NCBI GenBank assembly: GCA_029948255.1
Contig: JALIZF010001727.1
Span: forward strand, 415,001 to 479,000
DNA: 64,000 nt
Origin: Telmatactis stephensoni
Lineage: Eukaryota; Cnidaria; Anthozoa; Actiniaria; Isophelliidae
Direction: 5' to 3'
The notes under the pieces: model-generated
Databases searched by the model: none
The model's input: only the letters and a program-made list of their open reading frames with translations
Told to the model about the DNA's origin: nothing
Position numbers and translations under genes: made by a program
Shown: in pieces, positions 1 through 10,034 of the stretch
Position numbering within the stretch: position 1 is the stretch's first letter
How the letters are laid out: every line of letters begins with the position of its first letter

Positions 1-250
1 GTGGTGGGCGAGGTAGTGGCAGTGGTGGTACGTGTTGGTGGTAGTGGCAGTGGTGGTACGTGCTGGTGGTAGTGGCAGTGGTGGTACGTGCTGGTGGTAG
101 TGGCAGTGGCAGTGGCAGTGGTGGTACGTGCTGGTGGTAGTGGCAGTGTTGGTACGTGCTGGTGGTAGTGGCAGTGGTGGTACGTGCTGGTGGTAGTGGC
201 AGTGGTGGTGCTGGTGGTGGTGGTAGTGGTAGTAGTGGTGGTATGTTAGC
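1..250. repeat. GT-rich minisatellite (about 27-bp unit)
   Basis: Imperfect tandem copies built around GGTGGTAGTGGCAGTGGTGG and ending in TACGTGC, about seven units. A related GGT/GGC tract at about 7,570-7,670 marks the matching point of the second large duplication unit. Confidence 0.85.
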
Positions 251-550
251 GGTGATGTTGTGGTTGGGAAAATATGGTATAACATGACCTTAAATCATCA
301 ACACAGAAACAAATATTAACGTCCTTTAATGCTCTGCAATGATAATTATCCTAAAATGATGATGATGACAAAGAATATCAGTTGCATGTGATTGTACATT
401 TTCTCCAATTTATATGAGAAAGCTGACAATGCTGCTGTTCAGTTTTGCTTAGGAAATAAGAATGCCAAGTTATACCTATATGTCAGATGATACATCATAT
501 AACGCGAGATATCGAAACTTTCATTGTTCGCTCCATTTCTATTGATTTTG

Positions 551-1255
551 AAGCCGACAAGCTTTATGCAATTAGTGTATTCCTTAACAATTCATCGCTA
601 ATCGTTCATAATTTGTACATGGCGTCTCCTTTATATATTACATTTGACCAAGCACCTGTTACCTGACAATCTTTATGCAATTTGGTGTATTCATTAACAA
701 TTCATTGCTAATGGTTTATAATTTGACGTCTCAAGTATCACATTTGGACAAGCACTTGTTACCTGACAATCTTCATGCAATTAATTAGGTGTATCTATTA
801 ACAATTCATGATTATCATAATTTGACGTCTCCTGTATCATATTTGGCTGAGCACTTGCTACCAGACAATCTTCTTGCAATTAGGTGATTTACTAACAATT
901 CATCCCTACTCGTTCATAATTTGACGTCTCCTGTATTATATTAATTGGCCAAGTACTTGTTACCTCACAATCGTCTTGCAATCAATTAGGTGTATCCATT
1001 AACAATTCATCGCTGATCGTTCATAATTTGACGTCTCCTGTATCACATTTGGGCACTGAGCACTTCTTAACTGACGATCTTGATGCAATTAGGTGTCATG
1101 ATTTACTAACAATTCATCGCTAATCGTTCATAATTTGACGCGTCTCCTGAATCACATTTGGCCACTGAGCACTTCTTAACTGACAATCGTCTTGCAATTA
1201 GGTGTCATGATTCACTAACAATTCATCGCTAATCGTTCACAATTCGAAGAAGATT
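551..1255. repeat. ~95-bp satellite in an RTK intron (unit 1)
   Basis: Seven to eight degenerate tandem copies. The unit contains ATTCATCGCTAATCGTTCATA, then TTGACGTCTCCTGTATCACA, then AGCACTTGTTACCTGACAA. It sits directly upstream of the first FN3 exon and is repeated with a different copy arrangement at 9,048-9,668. Confidence 0.85.
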
Positions 1256-1287
1256 CTCATCCAGGGTCTCGTCTGGTTTTCTTTCAG

Positions 1288-1577
1288 TTCCAAGCGCTTT
1301 TCCAGTTATTACAACAACGAAAGTTACAAGTTGTAGTATCTACCTTGAATGGAACGCTATACCAAAAGACAAGGAGAACGGAGCACTCCTAGGCTATAGT
1401 GTATACTATATAAAGGACTCAGATGTCCATGATTATCTGAACAAATACAAAAAAAATTCCGTCCACATTTCTGTAAGGAATATAACTATCACAGGTTTGC
1501 AAAGCTATACGATTTACCATTTTGGCGTTGCGGCTTAACCATCAATCAAGTCAACACAATTAGAACAAAGGAAGGAG
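1288..1577 (+). pseudogene. FN3 exon, broken copy (RTK extracellular region)
   Basis: Paralogue of the intact FN3 exon at 9,714-10,034. A good acceptor (TTTTCTTTCAG) and donor (GTAGGG) are kept, as is the FN3 core: Trp in YLEW and the GYSVYY strand. Relative to the intact copy, 31 bases are missing near 1,535, and the frame runs GVAA then TAA at 1,536-1,538. Splicing this exon in would terminate the receptor. Because the ancestral exon is phase 1-1, skipping it would keep frame. It may be a dead or skipped exon, or an assembly or haplotype error. Confidence 0.8.
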
Positions 1578-3468
1578 GTAGGGTGTTGGATTTGAGCCCG
1601 TAACGTCTCGGATGATCCAGTCACCTTCATCTAAGCCATTCCACACGATTTTTGCATCTGATTACTTTCTTGCGTGCTAATCTTCTCAATCTTGTCTCTT
1701 AAATTAACACGTAACTGCCTAGCTTGTTCATGCATTCATTACTTGCACGTGTTCTCCCCATAGGACCAGTTATTTCTCTATTCTTTTATATTCATTCCAA
1801 GTTGACTTCATCGACATCTTATATGCTGCAACCGATTACTCAAAGTTCAAAAAAATGATGTTACAAATTGGTCAATGTGTTGATCATGTACCCATATAGT
1901 CTGGGTTCTTCCTGGTCAGTACCGGCATGACCAGGCAGTATTTTTAGAGCACTCTGATTAGTTGACGGAACAATAGAATGAGCCAGTTGGAAAATATCTG
2001 CATTCTTTGCATATTTTCAGAATAGATATTTCCCAGATCTAGAATTATTGATTTTCGAGGGATTTTCGATAAGCAATTGTTCAGTCTGATCTAAAGGCTT
2101 TGTCAGAATTTGAAAGGATTTCAGACTACCACACTTCAAAAGTATTTGAGCTGGCGATGAGCGTTAGCGTAGTTTTGATTGCAAATTTGTTAACTGTTCG
2201 TCGTTAAAAGTGTGTTTTTCGAAAAGCTCAGTTCGAATGACGATTCAAAATTCACTCAAAAGCCTTCAAAATATGAAATAAACTGCACAAAATCATTCTT
2301 TACCTCTGGGTTTATTTCTAGATATGCATGGTACATGAAAAACAAGTTCGTAATTACCAATTTCTATCCCAGATAGAGCGCGAGTTTGAAGCCACTACAG
2401 GTAACCCAAACACTGTCATGCGCAGTAAAGACCAGTCCATGTATTGCGAACTGACAAACGGCCGTGACCAGAGCCTTTCGTTCCTCGGTGCTGACCAGGA
2501 GGAACGCAGGTTCTGTGGATGAGATTGGTTAAAAGTGGACCAAAGATACTGTTCCATTAAGGGTGGTCACGGGCAAATAAAGGTGCACCTTTCTCAACAA
2601 ACGATATCATAACTTTCTTTCTTGCCACTAAACTGAACCATCCTGAGACAACAGCTACTCAAAACTGAAGCCCAAAAACTGATGAACATGGTGAATTTAA
2701 TTTGCTGAAACCGATCATCTAACTCTCACCTTGGTTAAACATTGCGAGAAATATCATCAAAATTTCGTTAGTAAACAAAAGGAGATAAAAATTGATAAAA
2801 TGATAAATGTCGAAACATATTATGATGACATTCTAACGCAGAACATCATACCAGTAATAAAGGCGCTGTTACACTTAGTCACTAGGCAATTTTGTTTTGC
2901 AACTTGCAATGCAAAGCCTTTGCGTAGCAAGTTGCAGACTGAGAGATCGAGCGTCTTACACCCCTCTATGCAACTGATTGGAATAAAACAAAAATAGTGT
3001 TGCACTTTCGTAACGTTGCGAAGCAAGTCACGGCGTGTAACATCTATTCCAAGACGTGCAATGCAATTACTGTCGCAAATGGGCAATCAGCGAGCAGATC
3101 CTCCCCATCCCCGACCAATACAAGATGGTGGATGCGCGCTGGTCAAGAAAAGAATTAAACACGAAGCTAGGAAAATACGAAGTTAAAAGTACCATCGGTC
3201 CAGTCATGAATAAGTTAAATGACAACCAGAAAATAGACTTACTCAACGCGCTGAACGATGGACCGGGCCAATTGTACGATATATACCTTTCTAGTTTTGT
3301 CGCTGACCGCGAAAATTTTGCGTTACGAGTTGCAAAGTGATCATGAGTTGCGAGTGTTTTGACATCCCACAATCAACTTGCTATTCTCTGTATTGCATTG
3401 CAAATCACGGCCTACAGAACCTATCCATTGTACTAATAATTGCTATATTTTTTATCATTAATGCATAG
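1578..3468. other. Intron sequence of unit 1 with a conserved block of unknown role
   Basis: No convincing exon. A block at about 2,200-2,640 is strongly conserved in unit 2 (10,590-11,000) and holds a 64-codon open frame (2,328-2,522; 10,701-10,898) that differs at few positions between copies. It has no domain I recognise and is GC-richer than its flanks, so it could be an unrecognised exon or an old repeat. The MITE at 2,862-3,410 is listed separately. Confidence 0.5.
2862..3410. mobile_element. MITE-like element, GGCGCTGTTACAC family (unit 1)
   Basis: Starts with GGCGCTGTTACACTTAGTCA, then GGCAATTTTGTTTTGCAACTTGCAATGCAA. The same terminal sequence forms the compact hairpin at 31,805-31,932 and is echoed near 39,530, 44,690 and 48,975. 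The 94-codon frame inside (3,056-3,340) is conserved in unit 2 but resembles nothing I know. The right boundary is approximate. Confidence 0.55.
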
Positions 3469-3756
3469 TGCCAAACGCCCCTTCCAATCTCAAAGCAAGC
3501 TTCACCTCGTTGTCCAACCTCCAAATCTCTTGGTTACTCCTATCTTTTGATCAAGCAAATGGCATCGTTCATGGATACCACTACATTGTGTACAACCCCC
3601 AAAATGAAGTCATAGTCAATAGAACTGTTTCTAATACCACACATTCCGTCAACCTCACAAATATTAAAGCTTGTACTGGCTATGTTGCTCAAGTAAAAGC
3701 ATGGACTGGCGCAGGAGAGGGAAACTACAGCACCTTAAATATTAGTAATCCATGCG
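3469..3756 (+). CDS. FN3 exon, second of unit 1 (RTK extracellular region)
   Basis: A single 288-bp phase 1-1 exon encoding one fibronectin type III domain. It starts VPNAPSNLKASF, has the core Trp in LQISWLLL, the GYHYIVYN strand and the terminal YVAQVKAWTGAGEG. Acceptor TTAATGCATAG and donor GTAAGG are clear. An N-glycosylation-type NRT lies mid-domain. Domains of this kind form the ligand-facing stalk of receptor kinases at the cell surface. The unit 2 copy (11,852-12,139) differs by a few residues only, so the duplication is recent or homogenised. Confidence 0.85.
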
Positions 3757-3953
3757 GTAAGGAAGAAACTCTGTTTCACAACTGAACCTACGTGTCAGGC
3801 CCATGCATCTCGATCCCCAAAATTTCCGACTTCCTGACTCTGATAGCCCCTCAAATGTCCTGCTAACAGAAGTTATCACAAAAAATCGAAAGAAATCTCT
3901 GCCCGACTCGTTCGAGCAGGAACGAAGCTGTCGTGTTGAAACGAAGGGTGGAT

Positions 3954-4060
3954 CAGCACTACTGTTGGAGAAATCCTTGTTCATCAGGTAATTCAATTCA
4001 TTGGAACATTCATACCATCATTTCATCCAATGGATAAGGATTTGTCCAACAGTAGTGCTG
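3954..4060. repeat. Small inverted repeat (unit 1)
   Basis: CAGCACTACTGTTGGAGAAA at the left is mirrored by ATTTGTCCAACAGTAGTGCTG at the right, giving ~26-bp arms around a ~55-bp loop. It is also present at 12,351-12,458, so it predates the large duplication. Confidence 0.75.
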
Positions 4061-4267
4061 TCGTGTAACCAAGGCCAGGACGATTTTATAGGCGTACGCA
4101 TAAAAGAGGCACAAAGTTCTTTGACCCAAAACAACCTGTGAACATGTGTGCACGTGTTACTAAATTATAACTGGTCACCAATGAACCCACTGTAAAATTT
4201 GATATGGCGGAAGCATGTTGCCTAGCAGCTTCTGACACTTAAGATGACGATATTCAACGCATCCTAA

Positions 4268-4786
4268 AATTCTGATGATTGTAATGACATTTTAAATTTT
4301 AACTGACTTTTTATTCGTCTCAAACATGTTTCGAGGTGACTCAGCTCATCGTCAGTGTGAGTAAATTACAAGAATACAGATCTATCTACTCAAAAGCTTG
4401 GATTGTTATACATTCAGGGTGAGGTTCACGTGCACCACTTGTTGATTTAAGTTAGGACTTTGCCATTTAATATGCATGGCCTCTTTTAACCTAATGGTAT
4501 ATTGCGTTCCTTGGTCTATAATTTGGAAGCAATTGTCAGCTAGAGCAAGCTTCATGGCACTCTGGTGATTGTGCCAAATGCCTAAAGATATGCAAGGACT
4601 TGTCGGCCTTAAGGTGTTCGCGAATCCGTGTACCAAAATGCCTTCGGGTTTCCCCTAGGTAACAAGTATTACAGCTTGCACAAGTGAGTCACACTGACGA
4701 TGAGGTGAGTCACCTCGAAACATGTTTGAGACAAATAAAAAGTCAGTTCAACTCAAAAATGTCATTACAGTCATCAGAGTTTTATG
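4268..4786 (-). mobile_element. Penelope-like element fragment with GIY-YIG endonuclease remnant (unit 1)
   Basis: On the - strand the interior encodes CASCNTCYLGETRRHF, then GTRIREHL, then FRHLAQSPECH, and after a frame break CFQIIDQGTQYTIRLKEAMH. This is the pattern of the GIY-YIG endonuclease at the C-terminus of Penelope-like retroelements. About 90-bp inverted arms flank it (ATTCTGATGATTGTAATGAC left; GTCATTACAGTCATCAGAGT right), each with CTGACGA...CTCGAAACATG. One stop breaks the frame, so this is a dead fragment. It predates the duplication (copy at 12,667-13,193). Confidence 0.7.
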
Positions 4787-4968
4787 TTTATTTCTGGCGC
4801 ATAGACCGTTTGCATCCTAAAATGCAAAAATGGCGAGTCCTGGAATCTAGGTCGAGTTTTTTAGTAAAAACAAACTCTCTCAGCACATGTACAGAGCCCC
4901 TGAAAGGGCATCAACCCACAAATTACATCCAATACATTCGACTATGAGTAATTTTGTTCATCTTGCAG

Positions 4969-5298
4969 AACCTCCAAGAATAATTCATTTCGATAAACTC
5001 GTTCTAGCAGCCTTGCACTCATATTTCCTCGTTATTCCATGTAACTACACTGGTTTTCCCAAACCTTCGGTAGCGTGGATCCTCAACGATGGCGTGAAAG
5101 TCGAGTCAGGATTTGCTCAACATCATACTGTTATACTACCCGGAGGAACAACTATTCTCAAGAAGACAAAGACAGTGTATGAAAATGGGTCTTTGGTTAT
5201 AAACTTTGTAGAAGCCAGGGATAAAGGAATGTATTCTTGTGTCGTCAATCAAATGTTCGGCTCAGCAATGGCAAATACCACATTGATAGTTACTGGAG
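4969..5298 (+). CDS. Ig domain exon (unit 1, RTK extracellular region)
   Basis: A 330-bp phase 1-1 exon encoding one I-set-like immunoglobulin domain. Visible hallmarks are the first Cys in IPCNYTG, the core Trp in VAWILNDG and the DKGMYSC motif with the second Cys, followed by GSAMANTTLIVTG. Acceptor TTCATCTTGCAG and donor GTAAGC are good. The duplicate at 13,374-13,703 encodes the same residues throughout as far as I could compare. In RTKs such domains bind ligand or mediate dimerisation. Confidence 0.88.
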
Positions 5299-5845
5299 GT
5301 AAGCTCGTCTTTGCCATTCAGTAGTTTACCAATTTTTTTTACAAATTTAGTTCTCGCAAGTGAGAGAATTCACCTTTATCGATCATGCTGGGGTGACATT
5401 CTAAAATAATTATTTTAGTGGGGAAAGGAATGCACCATCAAATTTGTCATATTAGTTAATGTAAGATAGAAAAGTTTCGTTGAAATTGCCTATAAAATTT
5501 GATACTGCTGGTGATCTTGGGTGATGGCATTTACTGTCAAAATGATAAATACTCTCTGTTTTCAATACTAACATTGAGGTGTCTTCACTGTCTCTTTTGT
5601 TTATTTGTTTGCTTTTTGTTTTCTTTGTTTTGTTCGTTCGTTTACTTGCTTGTTTGTTTTTATTTGCTTGCATGTTTGTGTTTATTGCTTGTTTGTTTAG
5701 ATTTGTTTGCTTCGGCTTGTTTGTTTGCTTGCTTGCTTGTTCGTTCGTATGCTTGCTTGATAGCCCTTGCTTGTAAAAAGCGCGAAAATTTGTTTGCTAA
5801 AATATTCGCAACGGAATGGATATCCGTAACTCAAGCCGCCTTTTT
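5299..5845. other. Intron with T/G-rich low-complexity tract
   Basis: Contains a degenerate TTTGCTTG/TTTGTTTG tract at about 5,590-5,765. The open frames across it (reading as Leu/Cys/Phe strings) come from this low complexity. No gene seen. Confidence 0.7.
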
Positions 5846-6635
5846 AGTGTTACTATTATGAAAAAACGCCGAAATCAAATTTAGCTGAAACGACTGAATA
5901 ACTCTTCAAGGATCTAATAATCACTAGGTAAAATCTTTTCTCGGTATTCCAAAGGGAAGTACTATATTTTTATGAATCTTTAGAGGTGTCAATGACGTCA
6001 TTTACTTAACTAACGGCTTCACTCCATACACTTCTTTGTATTTAATTGGCTTGATTTATTTTATTTCTTCTACGTTAACAATTTGTATGAACGGCTTTTC
6101 TTGCATTGTGTGTCTAGGATTGATTTTTTGGCCAGTGTATTTCAATGAACAAAATACAAAGAAAAATATGGAGCAAAGCCTTGAATTATTGAGTAATGAC
6201 ACCTCTAAAGATTCGTATAGGAAATCGCACGATCTTGAGTACAATTCGGAATTAATAGGTACGAGTAATGTTTTGAAAATTCTCAAAATAGGACGAGCCT
6301 TTAGGCGAGTCCTATTTGAGAGTTTTCAAAACATTACGAGTAACTATTAATTCTGAATTGTACGAGAAGATCGTGCGATTTTTTATTTATGATACACTAT
6401 CGTTGCCATAGCGACTTAATAGGTACTCTACAGAGTACAATTAACGATATAATTGTACTCCTCTCGTCCAATCAGAATCGAGTAATTTTGTATAGTGTAT
6501 TATAAATAAAAATATAGTACTTCCCTTTGGAATACCGAGAAAAGATTTTAGCTAGTAATTATTAGATCCTTGAAGGGTTATTCAGTGTCGTTTCTGCTAA
6601 ATTTGATTTCGGAATTTTTTCATAATAGTAGCACT
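5846..6635. mobile_element. Fold-back MITE, AGTG(T/C)TACT family, with nested hairpin
   Basis: Long terminal inverted repeats (about 125 bp) start AGTGTTACTATTATGAAAAA at the left and end TTTTTTCATAATAGTAGCACT at the right, followed by TTAA. A second near-perfect hairpin is nested inside (about 6,222-6,380), centred on GGACGAGCC/GGCGAGTCC. It shares its terminal type with the element at 45,446-45,989, where a TTAA target duplication is supported by an empty site. Confidence 0.8.
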
Positions 6636-6658
6636 TTAACTCTGATATTTATCTTTAG

Positions 6659-6946
6659 GCCCTGTTCCACCTCCAAATGGAGTAAGCTTTCCTTCAGTAT
6701 CAGCTAAAAGTATCACAGTACGATGGAATGCCACGATTGATCATACAGTCTATGTCTATCAAGTTTTTTACAAAAAGAAAGCCAGTGGAGACAACTGGAA
6801 TGTAAAAACTGTCGGAAACACAACAACCGAGGTTCAGATAGAAGGACTAAAGCCTTTTACCTATTATGTCATTCAAATCTTGGTTAATACTACATCAGGA
6901 ATCAGCCAAAAAAGTGATGCAGTTGAAGTGAGAACTGGAGAAGATT
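6659..6946 (+). CDS. FN3 exon (RTK extracellular region)
   Basis: A 288-bp phase 1-1 exon with acceptor TTTATCTTTAG and donor GTAAGT. It encodes a fibronectin type III domain: PVPPPNGVSF start, core Trp in ITVRWNA, YQVFYKK strand, LKPFTYYVIQI and closing VEVRTGED. Three NTT/NAT-type glycosylation sites are visible. It has no counterpart after the Ig exon of unit 2, so the duplicated block ended before it. It sits only 23 bp downstream of a MITE end. Confidence 0.85.
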
Positions 6947-7560
6947 GTAAGTACTCGGATTTATTTACATGACTCTGCACTGAAGAATATTTTATTGAGC
7001 GCGATGCACAACGATTCAGTGCTTGCCGTGATTTGATTGGTCGACATTTTTTGTGTCTTATCCAATCAAAACGATTAGACATGGAACAATACAACATGGC
7101 TAGGACTTTTTTTACAGTCCTATGTGTTCTATAGAGGCGTTGCACGATCACTTGACTAAAGGAATTTTCAACAAATTTCTCAAAAAAGTTAAAGCTTTTC
7201 TCTTTTCCAGAATATATACATCTTATTTTTTTTGGCTAATGTGGGCACAAATAGTTAACGTTTACCAGTCGTAATACTGGACTCGGAAAAAATGTGAGTA
7301 ATTAACGAGAGGTGGTAAAACATTCAATATAAGCCGGGATTACAGAACATTAGATGAATGAATGTTTTTTGACTTTCTGGACTGCGCTTTTTTTTCCGTG
7401 TTTAATCTACGAATCAAGCGGGTTATAAGAGCGCGTATCTGGAGGGTTTTGTGACCAAATAGAATAAATTTACGTACTATACTCATACTGAAATATATGG
7501 TCTTACTTAATATCTTAATATCTTCTTTCCCGTAATGGCAGTGCATAAGCTTGTGCATCC
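6947..7560. other. Intron, nothing recognised
   Basis: No exon, RNA gene or clear repeat seen between the FN3 exon and the GGT/GGC tract. Confidence 0.6.
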
Positions 7561-7569
7561 TTTCTGATC

Positions 7570-7675
7570 TGTAACAGTGGTAGTGGTGGTGGTGGCAGCA
7601 GTGGTGGCGGCGGCGGCGGCGGTGGTGGTGGTGGTTGTGGTGGTGGTAGTAGTAGTGGTGGTATGTTAACATGAC
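7570..7675. repeat. GGT/GGC trinucleotide tract at the start of unit 2
   Basis: (GGT)n with an internal (GGC)n stretch, the counterpart of the repeat at 1-250. The sequence after it (ATGTTAACATGACCTTAAAT) matches unit 1 from about 280. Such a G-rich tract is a plausible breakpoint of the tandem duplication. Confidence 0.8.
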
Positions 7676-7801
7676 CTTAAATAACCAACACAGAAACAAA
7701 TATTAACGTCCTTTAATGCATTGTAATGATAATGATCATAAAATGATGATGATGACAAAGAATATTAGTTGCATGTGATTGCACATTTTCTCCAATTTAT
7801 A

Positions 7802-8903
7802 GCCTCTTTAAATAACCTAGAGACAGCTTCCTTCGCTACTACAGGAACTAATCAACATCTAATTCGCAAAATACCTTGACAACGGACTATTCACTTACCC
7901 ATCTCAAGACCTCCCAAGCTAAGCAAGTTCTACATTGAAGAAATTCGATCTAACGGAGTACGCACGGTAGCTGATAAGCTTGAAAACGCTGACATACATA
8001 TCTGGTGCCAACTAATTGCACAGTTGTTATCAGGCTCAAAATTATTTATGATATACTCATCTGGAAAAGCACAGTGATAGGTAACATTCGTGACTGGTTA
8101 TACATCTGATGTGACCCATCAATTCTCAAGACCACATTTTGGATTAACCAAATGATGGTTTGTGGCACGTGTAGTCAGTGGAATGTGATTAATAGCTGCC
8201 TTCAGGGTTCCTAGCTGCTGCATTTGAATCAATAGATGTCTATTCGGAGAGAGTAGGCCATGAAGTTGCCAGTGTGTGTGGTCTGGTCTCTTGCACTACA
8301 GGGCCCGCTGGCAATTGGCGCGAAATCGCTGTTGTGGTGCCCCTACCTTCATAGGAAAAAACGCAACTAAACGAAACTAAACAGATGATGTCAGATCTTT
8401 TTAGGTGGCTTCAGGTTGTTCCTTGTTTTTGTAACTATAAACAAGAATGAAAAGCAAACCATAACGATCTGATGCGCAAGAGGGTGTGTAGTTCGGTATT
8501 GGCCTTATTTAACTGAGTTAGCGATCCCAGAATGAATTTCCGTCGACTGAAGAGGGAGGACCACCAACGATATGGTCCATGTAGAAATGTCGACGAATAA
8601 ATTTATAAAGCGCTTTCATTTGAAACGTGTAAATATCAGTTTAAACCAGCTAACGCATTTCATCTGATACCTTTATCTCTGGTAATTTGGAAGCCTGCTC
8701 ATTGAAAAGACGCGCGCGTCATGCCATAATACAAAGAAATGGCGTTTGTTTGTAACACCGTTTCCTGTACCATCGTGCATGCTCAACAAAATATAAAACG
8801 AATCTTTGCCGGTAGAGTTTTTTCTTTCCTTCTCCTAGAAGAGAGAAATTAGGAAATTTTTGCCAAGCAGGGTACGTTTTTCTGTGCAAGAAATTATAAT
8901 TAA
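7802..8903. other. ~1.1-kb segment present only in unit 2
   Basis: Unit 1 reads straight from CTCCAATTTATA to TGAGAAAGCTGAC at about 405-425, while unit 2 carries about 1.1 kb between these points. I see no inverted ends, coding frame or clean target duplication. It could be an insertion in unit 2 or a deletion from unit 1. Confidence 0.65.
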
Positions 8904-9047
8904 GTGAGAAAGCTGACTAAACTAGCTGACAATGCCGCTGTTGTTTTGCTTAGGAAATAAGAATGCCAAGTTATATCTATGTCAGATGATGCATCATATA
9001 ACGCAAGATATCGAAACTTTCATTGTTCGCTCCATTTCTATTGATTT

Positions 9048-9668
9048 TGAAGCCGACAAGCTTTATGCAATTAGGTGTATTCATTAACAATTCATGCTAA
9101 TCGTTCATAATTTGACGTCTCCTTTATATATTACATTTGACCAAGCACCTGTTACCTGACAATCTTTATGCAATTTGGTGTATTCATCAACAATTCATCG
9201 CTGATCATTCATAATTTGACGTCTCCTGTATTATATTTGGCTGAGCACTTGTTACCTGACAATCTTCTTGCAATTAGGTGTATTCATTAACAATTCGTCG
9301 CTAATGGTTTATAATTTGACGTCTCCTGTATCACATTTGGACAAGCACTTGTTACCTGACAATCTTCATGCAATTAATTAGGTGTATTTATTAACAATTC
9401 ATCGCTGATCGTTCATTATTTGATCACATTTGACCAAGCACTTGTTACCTGACAATCTTCTTGCAATTTATTAACAATTCATCGCTGATCGTTCATAATT
9501 TGACGTCTCCTGAATCACATTTGGCCAAGCACTTCTTACTTAATTCATCGCTAATCGTCCATAATTTGACGTCTTCTGTATCATATTTGGCTGAGCACTT
9601 GTTACCTGACGATCTTCATGCAATTAGGTGTCATGATTCACTAACAATTCATCGCTAATCGTTCACAA
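9048..9668. repeat. ~95-bp satellite in an RTK intron (unit 2)
   Basis: Same unit as at 551-1,255, about six to seven degenerate copies in a different arrangement. The array has changed since the large duplication. Confidence 0.85.
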
Positions 9669-9713
9669 TTCGAAGAAGATTCTCATCCAGGGTCTCGTCT
9701 GGTTTTCTTTCAG

Positions 9714-10034
9714 TTCCAAGCGCTTTTCCAGTTATTACAACAACGAAAGTTACAAGTTGTAGTATCTACCTTGAATGGAATGCTATACCAAAAGACAAGG
9801 AGAACGGTGCACTCCTAGGCTATAGTGTATACTATATAAAGGACTCAGATGTCCATGATTATCTGAACAAATACAAAAAAATTTCCGTCCACATTTCTGT
9901 AAGGAATATAACTATCACAAGTTTACAAAGCTATACGATTTACTATTTTGGTGTTGCGGCTTTCAACAGCAAAGGGATCGACCATCAGGCAGTAACCATC
10001 AATCAAGTCAACACAATTAGAACAAAGGAAGGAG
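9714..10034 (+). CDS. FN3 exon, intact (unit 2, RTK extracellular region)
   Basis: A 321-bp phase 1-1 exon after TTTTCTTTCAG, ending at GTAGGG. It encodes one fibronectin type III domain: VPSAFPVITTTKV start, core Trp in IYLEWNAIP, KENGALLGYSVYY, LQSYTIYYFGVAAFNSKG and QVNTIRTKEG. The loop with FNSKGIDHQAVT is the part deleted in the unit 1 copy. Its intactness argues that this copy is the one used if the gene is expressed. Confidence 0.87.

Larger units (their letters stand above)
190..5500 (+). repeat. Large tandem duplication, unit 1
   Basis: First unit of a direct tandem duplication. It carries, in order, a ~95-bp satellite, an FN3 exon (broken here), a conserved non-coding block, a MITE, a second FN3 exon, a Penelope-like fragment and an Ig exon. 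The same order recurs about 8.4 kb downstream, with near-identical exons and well-conserved introns. Unit 2 differs by an extra ~1.1 kb at 7,802-8,903 and several small indels. Confidence 0.9.

Noticed and set aside
3056..3340. 94-codon frame conserved in both duplication units (3,056 and 11,333)
   Set aside because: It lies within a MITE-like element and shows no domain. Conservation is explained by the recent duplication, though it is not excluded as an exon.
5499..5861. Leu/Phe/Cys-rich frames resembling a multi-pass membrane protein
   Set aside because: Derived from a TTTGCTTG-type low-complexity tract in an intron.
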